Positions 26,888 to 36,100 are shown, numbered from the stretch's first letter. The stretch is 64,000 nucleotides of DNA from Oricola sp. (GCF_022763245.1 NZ_JALEGV010000014.1:248001-312000); one strand, 5' to 3'. Notes: generated by a model not told the origin, from the letters alone. Program-made: numbers and translations.

Positions 26888-26920
26888 TTGACAAAATCAA
26901 CATAATGTTGATTTTGTCAA
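26888..26920. promoter_or_regulatory. Perfect 33-bp palindrome, MarR-type operator
   Basis: Two identical 16-bp inverted arms (TTGACAAAATCAACAT and its complement) are separated by a single base. Each arm starts with TTGACA, a consensus -35 box. The palindrome ends 3 bp before the MarR-GNAT start codon and 6 bp after the stop of the upstream lysoplasmalogenase gene. Binding of a MarR dimer here would block both transcription and the ribosome site. Confidence 0.85.
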
Positions 26921-26925
26921 CATGT

Positions 26926-27615
26926 TCACGCCATGACGGTCGGATAGGCCGCGAGGACGCCGAACAGGATCAGCACCTGTGCCGCGACATAGGTGATCCA
27001 GATCGCCGGTCCCGCGAATTGCCGTCCGGCAGTATCCGGCTTCATCAGGAAGCGGTCGGCGGCGAGGATCGTGTCGGAGATCATGAAGCTGGCCGCGCCC
27101 GCGACGATCAGGCCCGCGCCGTTCCAGATCGCGGCCATGCCCATCGCAAGGATCGCCGCGATATAGACCATGACGGGCCAGCGCAATTCGGCCGCCGCGC
27201 CGAACAGGCGCCGTCCCATGCCAAGCGCGATCGCGACCATGGCGACGCCGACAATGCCGAGTGCCACCTGCGGCAGCGGCGCCTGCGATGCGGGCAGGGC
27301 GGCGAACAGAACGACATACGCGATATGGCCTGCCAAGAACGAGACCAGTCCCGCGAGGAAAAAGCGCTCGTCCTTGTCCTCGATGGCGAGGAAGAAGTCG
27401 CCGGCGGCGCACAACGCCAGCGCCAGCGTCAGCAGCCACGGGCCGCCGGCCTCGACCGACAGGAGAGCGAGCAAGCCCACGGACAGCGTTTTTGCGGCGA
27501 CCTTCAGCGGCGTCGAGCGGCGATGTCCGTAGAACAGATAGGCGATGGCGAGCAGGACGGAGAAAAGCAGCGTGCCGTTCAACGTGCCGGTGACGCCTCC
27601 TTCAAACGGCAGCAT
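26926..27615 (-). CDS. Lysoplasmalogenase (YhhN/TMEM86 family)
   Basis: The 229-residue protein has seven or eight transmembrane helices and the family's ALALCAAGDFFLAI and WPVMVYIAAILAMG segments. YhhN-family members hydrolyse lysoplasmenyl lipids; here that is by similarity only. The start ATG at 27615 has a strong CGGAGG site and overlaps the end of the EamA transporter gene by 14 nt. Confidence 0.85.
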   Translation of the reverse strand: MLPFEGGVTGTLNGTLLFSVLLAIAYLFYGHRRSTPLKVAAKTLSVGLLALLSVEAGGPWLLTLALALCAAGDFFLAIEDKDERFFLAGLVSFLAGHIAYVVLFAALPASQAPLPQVALGIVGVAMVAIALGMGRRLFGAAAELRWPVMVYIAAILAMGMAAIWNGAGLIVAGAASFMISDTILAADRFLMKPDTAGRQFAGPAIWITYVAAQVLILFGVLAAYPTVMA

Positions 27616-28528
27616 CGCGTTTCCTCCGGGCAAACAACAGGTCCTTGGCGGCGATCGCCGCGCCGCCGGTGATCAACAGGCAGGCGATGGCGATCGCCCA
27701 TGTCGCCTGCGACATGCCGACCGCGATCAGGATGACGGTGGAGATCAGCGGTGCGGCATAGCTCGACGCGCCTAGCACCTGGATGTCGCCATGCTTGACG
27801 CCGTGGTCCCAGACATAGAAGGCGGCGCCGACCGGCAATGCGCCGAGACCGGCGACGGCGAGCCATTCGGTCCAGCCTTGCGGCCAGACCGTCGTCTCCA
27901 GCGCCAGATGCGCGACGGCCGAAAGAATCGCGGTCGCCAGACAGTACCAGGCAACGATGTCGGTCGGCACGCTGGCGAAGCGGCGCGACAGCAGCGAATA
28001 GGCCGACCAGGTGAAGGCGGCGGCGATCGCCACGCCGTAGCCATAGGCGTATTCGGCCTTCAGCGAAAAGCCCTCGCCGCCGGTGACGATGAGTGCCGTG
28101 CCGGCAAAGCCGCAGGCCACGCCGACGAGATGGTGCCAGCCGAGCTTCTCGCCCGGCATGAGGGCGCTGCCGGTCACGATCAGCATCGGCCAGAGATAGC
28201 AGATGAGGCTCGCCTCGACGGCCGGGGCATGACGCAGCGCGGTGAAATAGAGGAAGTGGTAGCCGAACAGCCCGCCGATGCCGAGCAGATAGGCTTGCCA
28301 CGGGACGGGCGGGTGCTTCTCCCGCCGGCCGCGCTTGCCGGCGGTTGCGACGAAGCCGATCGCGGCACCGATGGCGAAGCAGATCGCGGACAATTGGAAT
28401 GGCGGCACGTCGCCGGACGCGGCGGTGAACAAGGCCAGCAGCGCCCACATCAAGACCGCGCTGAAGCCCATCAGCGTGGCGATGAAACGCTTGCGTTCCG
28501 CGGTGATTGGCATGATCGTGTCGCTCAT
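27602..28528 (-). CDS. EamA/DMT family transporter
   Basis: A 308-residue permease with ten predicted helices in two EamA repeats, of the type annotated as aromatic amino acid exporter (YddG-like): SAVLMWALLALFTAASGDVPPFQL in the first repeat and ASSYAAPLISTVILIAVG in the second. The ATG at 28528 (MSDTIMPITAERKRF) fits the family; the frame stays open 240 nt further without a conserved sequence. It is first in the operon with the lysoplasmalogenase. Confidence 0.87.
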   Translation of the reverse strand: MSDTIMPITAERKRFIATLMGFSAVLMWALLALFTAASGDVPPFQLSAICFAIGAAIGFVATAGKRGRREKHPPVPWQAYLLGIGGLFGYHFLYFTALRHAPAVEASLICYLWPMLIVTGSALMPGEKLGWHHLVGVACGFAGTALIVTGGEGFSLKAEYAYGYGVAIAAAFTWSAYSLLSRRFASVPTDIVAWYCLATAILSAVAHLALETTVWPQGWTEWLAVAGLGALPVGAAFYVWDHGVKHGDIQVLGASSYAAPLISTVILIAVGMSQATWAIAIACLLITGGAAIAAKDLLFARRKRDAAV

Positions 28529-28618
28529 GGCGATCCCGTCGCCGTCGCGGCCGGATTTGTCAAGCGGCCGACGATCGGGGCGGGTGCGCGCACGGCGACT
28601 CAAAATCGGCCAAAGCGG

Positions 28619-28647
28619 TTGACGCAAAAGTCCTTTGTCACTATAGG
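28619..28647 (+). promoter_or_regulatory. Sigma-70 promoter of rpmB
   Basis: TTGACG (28619-28624) and TATAGG (28642-28647) are separated by exactly 17 nt, a near-consensus vegetative promoter. Transcription would begin at about 28654, giving a leader of about 105 nt before rpmB. Confidence 0.75.
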
Positions 28648-28758
28648 ACGCTGACTTTTCCGCTAGAGCCGCACCCTCCGGCGACGCCGCAAAGCCCGGC
28701 GCGACACGAGATTGCGTTTGCCCGGCGGGGCTAGAAACAAGATTCGAAGGTGAACACC

Positions 28759-29052
28759 ATGTCTCGCGCATGCGATCTGACCGGCAAGTCTGTCCAGTCC
28801 GGCAACAATGTGAGCCACGCCAACAACAAGACCCGGCGCCGGTTCCTGCCCAATCTCTGCCAAGTGACGCTGATGTCTGAAGCGCTTGGCCAGAGCTACC
28901 GTTTCCGCGTTTCGGCCGCGGCCCTGCGCACGGTCGAGCATCGTGGCGGCCTCGACGCTTTCCTCGCCAAGGCGAAGGAAAACGAGCTGTCGCAGCGCGC
29001 CCGTCTGCTGAAGCGCCAGATCGCCAAGAAGACGGCCGAACAGGCCGCCTGA
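28759..29052 (+). CDS. rpmB: 50S ribosomal protein L28
   Basis: The 97-residue basic protein begins [20 protein letters not shown] and has [14 protein letters not shown], diagnostic of L28. The alphaproteobacterial form is longer than in Escherichia coli through a C-terminal helix ([17 protein letters not shown]). AAGGTGA precedes the ATG at 28759. It is monocistronic, with its own promoter and a strong terminator. Confidence 0.97.
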   Translation: MSRACDLTGKSVQSGNNVSHANNKTRRRFLPNLCQVTLMSEALGQSYRFRVSAAALRTVEHRGGLDAFLAKAKENELSQRARLLKRQIAKKTAEQAA

Positions 29053-29079
29053 TCTCAGGCTTCAGTCAGTTGACCTCCT

Positions 29080-29108
29080 CAGGCCGGGCAACCGGCCTGT
29101 TTTCTTTG
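29080..29108 (+). terminator. Rho-independent terminator of rpmB
   Basis: An 8-bp stem CAGGCCGG / CCGGCCTG with a GCAA tetraloop (29080-29099) is followed by TTTTCTTT. It is a strong intrinsic terminator 27 bp after the rpmB stop. Confidence 0.92.
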
Positions 29109-29116
29109 AACGCTCG

Positions 29117-29146
29117 CTGGTGGCATCACCCAGGATAAAAAAATGC
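29117..29146 (+). promoter_or_regulatory. Possible preQ1-I-like pseudoknot in the transporter leader
   Basis: CTGGTG (29117-29122) can pair with CAC-CAG (29127-29133, one bulged C) around a GCAT loop. An A-rich linker GATAAAAAA follows, then ATGC (29143-29146), which is complementary to the GCAT loop and contains the start codon. Hairpin, A-rich third loop and loop-to-tail pairing are the plan of preQ1 class I riboswitches, and the downstream gene is a queuosine-precursor transporter. The conserved loop bases are only partly matched, so this is a hypothesis. Confidence 0.3.
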
Positions 29147-29784
29147 TCAAGGCACAGTCTTATCTTCCCTTCATCGTTGCGATGTGCGCGGTCGTCGCCG
29201 CATCGAACTATCTCGTCCAGTTTCCGGTCCAAGCCCATTTCGGCGGCGTCAATCTCGCCGATCTCCTGACCTGGGGTGCGTTCACCTATCCGGTCGCCTT
29301 CCTCGTCACCGACCTGACCAACCGTCGCTTCGGCCCTCAGGCCGCGCGGATCATCGTCATCTTCGGTTTCGTCCTCGCCGTAGCGCTGTCGATCTGGCTG
29401 GCGTCGCCGCGCATCGCGATCGCGTCGGGTTCGGCCTTCCTGGTCGCGCAGTTGCTCGACGTCGCCGTTTTCGAGCGTTTGCGCCGCTCGGCGTGGTGGA
29501 AGGCGCCGCTGATCTCATCGGTGCTCGGTTCCGTCATCGACACGGTGCTGTTCTTCGGCGTCGCCTTCTCGGCGCGATTCGCCTTCATCGACGCCGGCTT
29601 CGGCATGGAAGACGGCTCTCTCGCCTTCCCGGTGCCGTTCCTCGGCGTCGGCGGGGAGACGGCGCTCTGGGTCTCGCTAGCCGCGGGCGACTTCATCGTG
29701 AAGATCCTCGTCGCGCTGGTTCTGCTCGCACCCTATCGCGTGCTGCGGAGCCTCATCGCCGACCGCTCCGCTGTTCCCGCCTAG
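29143..29784 (+). CDS. Queuosine precursor transporter (YhhQ/VUT family)
   Basis: The 213-residue membrane protein has six predicted helices and the COG1738 signature FPVQAHFGGVNLADLLTWGAFTYP, with VTDLTNRRFG after the second helix. Relatives import preQ0/preQ1 for queuosine tRNA modification. AGGA lies 7 nt before the ATG, inside the leader hairpin described above. The stop codon (TAG) shares CTAG with the stop of the convergent gene. Confidence 0.88.
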   Translation: MLKAQSYLPFIVAMCAVVAASNYLVQFPVQAHFGGVNLADLLTWGAFTYPVAFLVTDLTNRRFGPQAARIIVIFGFVLAVALSIWLASPRIAIASGSAFLVAQLLDVAVFERLRRSAWWKAPLISSVLGSVIDTVLFFGVAFSARFAFIDAGFGMEDGSLAFPVPFLGVGGETALWVSLAAGDFIVKILVALVLLAPYRVLRSLIADRSAVPA

Positions 29785-30788
29785 CCGTCCTCGCCGACGA
29801 GACGGAATTCCAGGAGCAGATTGCGCTGCAGGAGCGAGTGATTGTCGTCGGAGATGATGGTCAGTCGCGGCGTGCCGTCGGGATCGACGGTGATGGAGAG
29901 GCCCTCCATGTTGTCGATCTGGTAGAACAGGTCGGCCTCCAGCAGCACCTCTCCGTCAACCGTGGCGCCTTCGACGATGTCGCCGCTCCTGATGCGGCGC
30001 AAGCGCATGGCGACGCCGTCGGTGATGTTGAAACGCCGTTCCAGCAGGATCATGTCGCCGTCGGGCAGGAAATCGCCGTCGGTGATGTCGAATTCGTCGG
30101 AGCGCCGCACGGAGAACTGGAAGCTCTTGCCGTCGGGCTTGCGCACGAAAGCCATGATATTGCGGTTGGCGTCGAGGCTCATCTCGGTGATCCCGACAAG
30201 CGCGTCGGCCAGCGGCGAGGCCGCCGGTGCGACCGACACGGTCTCGAAGCCCCGATTGGCCCGCAATTCGCGCATCGGCACCGGCGGCGGGGCCGTGCGC
30301 AGCAGGACAGGGGCGTCGTCACCTGACAGCCTGTAATCGGAGATGCGGTGTTCGCGCTCGAAACTGACATGGGCGATGTCGCCCCTGACCGTCAGCCCTT
30401 CCGCGTCGGTCTTCCATTTTTCATTGGTCGCAGCGCCCATGTGGCGCATCACGACGCTTGAAAGACCGGTCGGGTGATGGTCGTCATCGCGTTCGATGCG
30501 ACCGGTCACGAAGAAGCCCGTATCGGCGACCGCGAGAAAGCGCGACTGGTCGTCGAAGAGCTGCAGGCCGGAAATCGCGCCGAAATGACGCGAAGACCCG
30601 TTCATCTCCAGCCCGCCGGCGAATTCCAAGGGCCCGAAGCGCTCCTGGTTCGTGCCGATGCGGAAATGCGTGATCACCCGGCTCGTCACCGTCATCTCGA
30701 TCGCGTCGGATGCGGCGCGGGCCGGGGCGCAGGCGAGGAGAACGACCATCGCGGATGCGATCAGGCTTGTATGGGCTAGCTGGGTCAA
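29781..30788 (-). CDS. Esterase-like/phytase-like secreted protein (PF13449 type)
   Basis: A protein of about 335 residues with an N-terminal signal peptide ending CAPARA, then a beta-propeller-like domain: FGPLEFAGGLEMNGSSRHFGAISGLQ, FLAVADTGFF, GMGITEMSLD-type repeats and IDNMEGLSI. This is the pattern of the 'esterase-like activity of phytase' family, periplasmic and of uncertain substrate. The start is unresolved: I use a TTG at 30788 that gives a good signal peptide but sits right against GGAGG. The frame is open to 30911, but that part is translated from an intergenic repeat. Confidence 0.75.
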   Translation of the reverse strand: MTQLAHTSLIASAMVVLLACAPARAASDAIEMTVTSRVITHFRIGTNQERFGPLEFAGGLEMNGSSRHFGAISGLQLFDDQSRFLAVADTGFFVTGRIERDDDHHPTGLSSVVMRHMGAATNEKWKTDAEGLTVRGDIAHVSFEREHRISDYRLSGDDAPVLLRTAPPPVPMRELRANRGFETVSVAPAASPLADALVGITEMSLDANRNIMAFVRKPDGKSFQFSVRRSDEFDITDGDFLPDGDMILLERRFNITDGVAMRLRRIRSGDIVEGATVDGEVLLEADLFYQIDNMEGLSITVDPDGTPRLTIISDDNHSLLQRNLLLEFRLVGEDG

Positions 30789-30848
30789 CCTCCGAGTCAG
30801 AATACTCCCGCAGGTGGAAGCGAGGGCGCGGTGACCGACACGGTGCGC

Positions 30849-30907
30849 TTCCTCGCCCCCTTCAGGGGGAGAGGTGCCGAGTGAAGCGAGGCGGAGAGGG
30901 GGCCGGC
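30849..30907 (-). repeat. Intergenic palindromic repeat, copy 2
   Basis: Read on the minus strand it begins GCCGGCCCCCTCTCCGCC, has CGGCACCTCTCCCCCT, and closes GGGGGCGAGGAAGCGC, the same family as the copy at 13512. Its right edge touches the stop codon of the DUF559 gene. Confidence 0.8.
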
Positions 30908-31312
30908 TCAATCGTCGCCTCTTCCTCGTCGGATCGCCACCTTGTATTTCAGGTCGGGCGCATTGGTGTTTTCCGTGAGCCGTCCTTCCAGAACCTCGAC
31001 GATGGTCGCCAGCACGGTAGGTCTGTCGCGGACCATGTCCGCCGACCAGAAGCCGAGCACGGCGTATCCCTGCGCGGTCAGGAACGCATCGCGCCTTTCG
31101 TCATCGGCGCTGCCCGCGTGTTGGCTGCCATCGAGTTCGATCATCAGACGTTTCTCGCGGCAGAGGAAATCGACGATATAGGGGCCGACAGGAGACTGCC
31201 GGACGAATTTGAACCCGTTGAGCCGCCGGGCTTTCACCTCTGTCCAGAGTAGCGCTTCGGCCTGGTTGCCGGCCGACCGCAGGCGCCGCGCCCGACTGGT
31301 CGAGCCGGGCAT
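30908..31312 (-). CDS. DUF559 domain protein, putative endonuclease
   Basis: The 134-residue product shows the DUF559/MTES_1575 pattern: ARRLRSAGNQAEALLW, FKFVRQSPVGPYIVDF, CREKRLMIELDGSQH and RDAFLTAQGYAVLGFW. The acidic residues in IVDF and IELDG and the glutamate in AEALLW correspond to a PD-(D/E)XK nuclease core related to Vsr. Its biological role is not known. The ATG at 31312 starts MPGSTSRAR; longer frames run into a repeat. The gene is bracketed by two inverted copies of the same intergenic repeat. Confidence 0.85.
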   Translation of the reverse strand: MPGSTSRARRLRSAGNQAEALLWTEVKARRLNGFKFVRQSPVGPYIVDFLCREKRLMIELDGSQHAGSADDERRDAFLTAQGYAVLGFWSADMVRDRPTVLATIVEVLEGRLTENTNAPDLKYKVAIRRGRGDD

Positions 31313-31349
31313 TCTGCGACTTGCCGATCGTTTCGGTGCCTGCGCCACA

Positions 31350-31407
31350 AGGCCCCCTCTCCGACCCTTCGGGCCACCTCTCCCCCATCGATGATGGGGG
31401 AGAGGTA
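31350..31407 (+). repeat. Intergenic palindromic repeat, copy 3
   Basis: GGCCCCCTCTCCGACC, a small CCCTTCGGG hairpin, CACCTCTCCCCCATC and the reverse GATGGGGGAGAGG. It is oriented opposite to copy 2, so the two face each other across the DUF559 gene. The rest of the gap 31313-31515 holds nothing else I can support. Confidence 0.8.
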
Positions 31408-31515
31408 GCAGGTGGGCAAGCCCGCGTCCGAAGTTCTGGGCCAGTGGCCTGGATGCTGACGCGTCGATCGAAGCGGGATCGGATGTCTGGGTTACCGTTC
31501 GGGCCAAGGCGGCGA

Positions 31516-33414
31516 TCAGCCTGCCCTGCGCTGGCGGGTGTCGCGCGCCTTTTGTTCCTCGAACAGCCCGGCGAGCTGTTCCGTCATCGCGCCGGCGAGT
31601 TCTTCGGCGTCGACGATGGTCACGGCGCGGCGGTAGTAGCGCGTCACGTCGTGGCCGATGCCGATGGCGAGCAGTTCGACTTCCGAGCGCGTCTCGATCT
31701 CCTCGATCACCGCGCGCAGGTGCCGTTCCAGATAGTTGCCGGGATTGACCGACAGGGTGGAATCGTCGACCGGCGCGCCGTCGGAAATCATCATCAGGAT
31801 GCGGCGCTGTTCGGGACGCGCCGCGAGCCGGCGATAGGCCCAGGTCAGGGCCTCGCCGTCGATGTTCTCCTTCAACAGGCCTTCGCGCATCATCAGGCCG
31901 AGATTGCGCCGTGCGCGCCGCCACGGGGCGTCGGCGCTCTTGTAGATGATGTGGCGCAGATCGTTGAGGCGGCCGGGCTCGGCCGGCTTGCCGCCCTTCA
32001 GCCACGCCTCGCGCGACTGGCCGCCTTTCCAGGCGCGGGTGGTGAAACCGAGGATCTCGACCTTGACGCCGCAGCGTTCCAGAGTGCGCGCAAGGATGTC
32101 GGCGCAGGTGGCGGCCACGGTGATCGGCCGGCCGCGCATGGAGCCGGAATTGTCGAGCAGCAGCGTCACGACCGTGTCGCGGAAATTGGTGTCGCGCTCG
32201 CGCTTGAAGGAGAGCGGTGCGAAGGTGCCGGCCATCTCGTCGATGATGATGCGCGGCAGGCGCGCGGGATCGAGATAGCCTTCCTCGAGATCGAAATCCC
32301 AGGAGCGGTTCTGCTGCGCCATCAGGCGGCGCTGCAGCCGGTTGGCCAGCCGACCGACCACGCCCTGGAGATTGGCGAGCTGCTTGTCGAGAAAGGCGCG
32401 CAGGCGCTCAAGCTCGGCTTCGTCGCACAATTCCTCCGCCGAGACCGTCTCGTCGAACTCGGTGGAGAACACCTTGTAGTCGATGCCGGACAGGATGTCG
32501 TTGAACGGCTGCTCGGGACGGATCGCCTCGCCGGGCTCTTCGGCGTCGGCGTCCATGTCGTCCTGCATGTCGTCGGTCGTGGCGTCGGCGGCGTCCATTT
32601 CCCCGGATTCGGGCTGTTCGCTTTCGGTCTGGCTTTCCTCGGTCTCCGACTGTTCCTCGCCGGTTTCGTCCTGGCTGCCGCCCTCGGATTCCTCTTCGGA
32701 ATCCGGTTCGTCCTCGTTGTCGTCGTCGCTGTCCTCGGGTTCCTCGCCGGACATCTCGTCGGCGAGTTCCATCGAGACGAGCATGTCGCGTACGGCCTTG
32801 GCGAAGCTCGACTGGTCGTCGATCGCGGTCTCCAGCTGGGCGAAATCGTCGCCCGCCTTGTCCTCGATCCAGTCGCGCCACGCATCGGCGACGGCGGCGG
32901 CGCCGGGCGGGGTCGGGCGCCCGGTGAGCTTCTCGCGCACGATCAGCGCCACGGCTTCCGACAGCGGCGCATCGTCCCGGTCGGAGACGGTGGCAAGATT
33001 GGCGCGCGTGAACTTGTCGTCGATCATCGCGGCGATGTTGTCGCCGACGCCCGGCATGCGTCGGGCGCCGATCGCCTCGATGCGGGCCTGCTCCACTGCG
33101 TCGAAGACGGCGCGCGCGTCGGTGCCGTCCGGGGCGGAAGCGGCGTGGATGCGCGGATTGTGGCAGGCGGTACGCAGCGCCATGGAATCGCCGACGCCGC
33201 GCGTCACCATCACGTCATTTCGAGTGATGCGTTTCGGAAGGTCGGGCAGGCGCGCATGCTTGCCGGCGAAGGCCGGCTTGTCGGCCGCGAAGACGACCTC
33301 GAGCTCGGGCTCGCCCGCCATGGCGCGCATGCAGGTCGTCACCGCGCGCTTGAAGGGCTCGGTGTCGACCGGCTTGGCCGGCTTCTTGCGGATATTGTCT
33401 CCGGGGCCTGCCAT
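31516..33414 (-). CDS. cobT: Aerobic cobaltochelatase subunit CobT
   Basis: The 632-residue subunit has an N-terminal helical domain, a strongly acidic Glu/Asp-rich linker at about residues 215-300, and a C-terminal von Willebrand A domain with the metal-ion site [11 protein letters not shown] near residue 416 and the [11 protein letters not shown] loop. Together with CobS and CobN it inserts cobalt into hydrogenobyrinate a,c-diamide in the aerobic B12 route. It follows cobS by 22 bp on the same strand. CobN is not in this window. Confidence 0.95.
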   Translation of the reverse strand: MAGPGDNIRKKPAKPVDTEPFKRAVTTCMRAMAGEPELEVVFAADKPAFAGKHARLPDLPKRITRNDVMVTRGVGDSMALRTACHNPRIHAASAPDGTDARAVFDAVEQARIEAIGARRMPGVGDNIAAMIDDKFTRANLATVSDRDDAPLSEAVALIVREKLTGRPTPPGAAAVADAWRDWIEDKAGDDFAQLETAIDDQSSFAKAVRDMLVSMELADEMSGEEPEDSDDDNEDEPDSEEESEGGSQDETGEEQSETEESQTESEQPESGEMDAADATTDDMQDDMDADAEEPGEAIRPEQPFNDILSGIDYKVFSTEFDETVSAEELCDEAELERLRAFLDKQLANLQGVVGRLANRLQRRLMAQQNRSWDFDLEEGYLDPARLPRIIIDEMAGTFAPLSFKRERDTNFRDTVVTLLLDNSGSMRGRPITVAATCADILARTLERCGVKVEILGFTTRAWKGGQSREAWLKGGKPAEPGRLNDLRHIIYKSADAPWRRARRNLGLMMREGLLKENIDGEALTWAYRRLAARPEQRRILMMISDGAPVDDSTLSVNPGNYLERHLRAVIEEIETRSEVELLAIGIGHDVTRYYRRAVTIVDAEELAGAMTEQLAGLFEEQKARDTRQRRAG

Positions 33415-33436
33415 GGATTGTCGCGTCGCTTCTCGC

Positions 33437-34423
33437 CTAGCTCAACACCACATTGGCTGCACTTTCGGGCAGCTCCTGGCCGAAGCAGCGCTGGTAGAAT
33501 TCGGCCACCAGCGTGCGCTCCAGATCGTCGCACTTGTTGAGGAAGGTCAGCCGGAAGGCGAAGCCCACATCCTTGAAGATGTCGGCGTTCTCCGCCCAGG
33601 TGATCACCGTACGCGGGCTCATCACGGTCGACAGGTCGCCATTGATGAAGGCCTGCCGCGTCATGTCGGCGAGGCGCACCATGTTGTTGACGATCTCGTG
33701 GCCCTTGGCGTCCTGGTAGTGCTTCGCCTTGGCGAGGATGATCTCGACTTCCTTGTCATGCGGCAGATAGTTGAGCGTGGTTACGATGGACCAGCGGTCC
33801 ATCTGCGCCTGGTTGATCTGCTGGGTGCCGTGATAGAGGCCGGTCGTGTCGCCGAGGCCGACGGTGTTGGCGGTGGCGAACAGTCGGAAGGCCGGGTGCG
33901 GGCGGATGACGCGGCTCTGGTCGAGCAGGGTCAGGCGGCCGGACGATTCCAGCACGCGCTGAATGACGAACATCACGTCCGGGCGGCCGGCGTCGTATTC
34001 GTCGAAGACGAGCGCGACATTGTGCTGATAGGCCCAGGGCAGGATGCCGTCGCGGAACTCGGTGACCTGCTTGCCCTCATGGACGACGATGGCGTCCTTG
34101 CCGACGAGGTCGATACGGCTGACATGGCTGTCCAGGTTGACGCGCACGCAGGGCCAGTTCAGCCTCGCCGCGACCTGCTCGATATGGGTCGATTTGCCGG
34201 TGCCGTGGTAGCCGGACACCATGACGCGGCGATTGTGGGAGAAGCCCGCCAGGATCGCCAGCGTCGTGGCGCGGTCGAAAATGTAGTCCGGGTCGATTTC
34301 GGGCACATAGGCGTCGGCGTCCGAATAGGCCGGCACCTGCATGTCGACATCCACGCCGAACACCGTGCGCGCGTCGACGCTGGTGTCGGGCATGTTGGCG
34401 ATGTCGAGTTCCATCTTGTTCAT
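33437..34423 (-). CDS. cobS: Aerobic cobaltochelatase subunit CobS
   Basis: The 328-residue AAA+ ATPase of the MoxR-like clade has Walker [10 protein letters not shown], Walker [14 protein letters not shown] and sensor region [12 protein letters not shown]. It forms the hexameric ring that works with CobT to power cobalt insertion by CobN. Located between the J-domain protein gene and cobT, an order typical of Hyphomicrobiales. Confidence 0.95.
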   Translation of the reverse strand: MNKMELDIANMPDTSVDARTVFGVDVDMQVPAYSDADAYVPEIDPDYIFDRATTLAILAGFSHNRRVMVSGYHGTGKSTHIEQVAARLNWPCVRVNLDSHVSRIDLVGKDAIVVHEGKQVTEFRDGILPWAYQHNVALVFDEYDAGRPDVMFVIQRVLESSGRLTLLDQSRVIRPHPAFRLFATANTVGLGDTTGLYHGTQQINQAQMDRWSIVTTLNYLPHDKEVEIILAKAKHYQDAKGHEIVNNMVRLADMTRQAFINGDLSTVMSPRTVITWAENADIFKDVGFAFRLTFLNKCDDLERTLVAEFYQRCFGQELPESAANVVLS

Positions 34424-34496
34424 CCTGCCTCCTTGATGCGGACGGGGGCCGCATGCGGGGGTGTCTTGTGTCGTGTAACGGGTTCTTTCGCCGGGA

Positions 34497-35120
34497 CTAG
34501 CACAGCCCGGCGGTCTTCAACAATTGATAGGCCTGCACCACGTCGCGGAAACGTTCCTCGGAGGTGCGGTCGCCGCCATTTGCATCGGGATGGTGCTTTT
34601 TGACCAGAGCCTTGTACTGCGTCTTGATGTCCTCGGCTGTCGCCGTGGCCTTAAGGCCGAGCGTCGACATCGCCTTGGCTTCCAGCGGCTTCAGCTTGCG
34701 CACGGGCTGGGCGGTGGCGCCGGCGCGCCAATTGGGATCGCGCATGCGCATCGAGCGCGCAGAGCCCGATTTCATGTCGGAAAAGACCGGCGCGGCGGTG
34801 GCGTCCTCGATGCGGGCCGTGCCCATCTTCCAGGTCGGCCGGTTGCCGGTCAGCGCGTCTTTCTGGAACTTCGCGATCTCGTCGTCGCCGAGGCCGGAGA
34901 AGTAGTTGTAGTTCTTGTTGTATTCGCGAACGTGGTCGATGCAGAAATGCAGGTACTGGCCTTCGCGGTCGCGGCCGGCCGGCGCCTTGTGGGTGCCCGG
35001 CTTCTCGCACCCCGCCCACTGGCAGGTCTGCGCGGCCGGCTCTTCCGTCGCGGACTTCTTTTTCTTCTTTCCGCCGGGATTGATCCGGATGGAATCGAAA
35101 TATTTCGAACTGGGTTTCAT
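34497..35120 (-). CDS. J-domain (DnaJ-like) protein
   Basis: The 207-residue protein carries its J domain at the C-terminus: [38 protein letters not shown] with the HPD motif intact. The N-terminal part has four cysteine/histidine residues ([12 protein letters not shown] and FCIDH), a likely zinc-binding knuckle, after a lysine run. It is a candidate Hsp70 co-chaperone. The ATG at 35120 ([13 protein letters not shown]) is preferred over a longer frame. Upstream of cobS, divergent from bolA. Confidence 0.88.
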   Translation of the reverse strand: MKPSSKYFDSIRINPGGKKKKKSATEEPAAQTCQWAGCEKPGTHKAPAGRDREGQYLHFCIDHVREYNKNYNYFSGLGDDEIAKFQKDALTGNRPTWKMGTARIEDATAAPVFSDMKSGSARSMRMRDPNWRAGATAQPVRKLKPLEAKAMSTLGLKATATAEDIKTQYKALVKKHHPDANGGDRTSEERFRDVVQAYQLLKTAGLC

Positions 35121-35298
35121 CTGACCGTGATATCGGGCGGCGCTGCGCCGCACACAAGCATTGACAGTGGAAGATTCAAAGCGGCAAGTGCCGCTGCAGC
35201 GCCCTGAAAAGAGGACGCACTGGTTTACCCGTCAATCGTATGGGTGGCAAGGCAAGATAGCAGGCAAGATGGCAGGCAACTGGGAAGGTACGACTCCG

Positions 35299-35586
35299 AT
35301 GGGCCCGATTGAAGAACGCATCGCAACAAAGATCGAGGCGGCCTTTGCGCCGGAGCGTCTCGCGATCATCAATGAAAGCCATCTTCATGCCGGCCATGCC
35401 GGCGGCTCGCCCGACGGCAGCGGCGAGACGCATTTCCGTGTCCGCGTGGTGTCCCCGGCATTCGCCGCGATGAGCCGGATCGAGCGGCATCGGGCGCTGA
35501 ACGACCTCCTGACCGCGGAGATCGCCGACGGCGTTCACGCGCTGGCACTGGAGCCAGCCGCGCCGGGCGAGAAGGTGCGCTGGTAA
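35299..35586 (+). CDS. bolA: BolA family protein
   Basis: The 95-residue protein has the BolA fold signature LAIINESHLHAGHAGGSPDGSGETHFRVRVVSPAFAAMSRIERHR, with the conserved His residues used for Fe-S cluster binding with monothiol glutaredoxins. GGGAAGG lies about 11 nt before the ATG at 35299; the frame is open from 35161 but the extra residues are not BolA-like. Confidence 0.92.
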   Translation: MGPIEERIATKIEAAFAPERLAIINESHLHAGHAGGSPDGSGETHFRVRVVSPAFAAMSRIERHRALNDLLTAEIADGVHALALEPAAPGEKVRW

Positions 35587-35656
35587 GGGCCGAGCGATAG
35601 CCGGCTTTCGCCGGTCATCCAAGGCAAACGGTCATCGTGACGCCGGCTCGCGTTCC

Positions 35657-36079
35657 TCAGTGAATTCCGTTGGCGCGCTGTAGCAGGCGGACATAGGCGA
35701 CGATTTTGTCGATGTCCTCGCCATCGACGCCGTCGACCGGCGGCATGTCGCCGAACGGCCAGTGATGCGCCCGCACGCCGCGCTGGGCGGCCATGTGGAA
35801 GGCGGCGTCGCCATGATGGTTGGGCTCGTAGATGAGATGGACGAGCGGCGGTGCCACGCCGTCCTGTCCGGCGGCGTTCGTGCCGTGGCAGCTCGCGCAG
35901 TTGGCATTGAAGAGGGCCTCGCCGGCCGACGCCTCGGCCGGCAGGTCCGGGACGGTCACCTGCACGAGCGGCGCGCCCGCTGCCGCCATCCCGGTGGGCG
36001 CGGGCTGCAGCGCAAAGCGCCAGACGAGGATGGCCGCAACCGCGATCGCGACCGCTGCGATGATGGATTTTCTTGCCAA
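35657..36079 (-). CDS. Membrane-anchored c-type cytochrome
   Basis: The 140-residue monohaem cytochrome has an uncleaved N-terminal helix (SIIAAVAIAVAAILVWRFAL), the haem site CASCHG, and a likely axial Met in FGDMPPVDG. It would act in the periplasm, partner unknown. I choose a TTG at 36079 because GGAGG lies 9 nt upstream of it; another TTG at 36085 is too close. It follows a 39-residue membrane protein gene by 21 bp. Confidence 0.87.
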   Translation of the reverse strand: MARKSIIAAVAIAVAAILVWRFALQPAPTGMAAAGAPLVQVTVPDLPAEASAGEALFNANCASCHGTNAAGQDGVAPPLVHLIYEPNHHGDAAFHMAAQRGVRAHHWPFGDMPPVDGVDGEDIDKIVAYVRLLQRANGIH

Positions 36080-36100
36080 GACCAAACGCCTCCGTACGCT

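Noticed and set aside
26888-26920. Palindrome as terminator of the lysoplasmalogenase gene
   Set aside because: The stem is AT-rich with no T-run after it; its length, symmetry and place before a MarR gene fit an operator better.
30789-30911. N-terminal extension of the esterase-like protein
   Set aside because: The extra residues are translated from the intergenic repeat and precede a good signal peptide.
31313-32005. Upstream extension of the DUF559 frame
   Set aside because: It runs through a repeat and antisense to cobT; the DUF559 domain begins just after the ATG at 31312.
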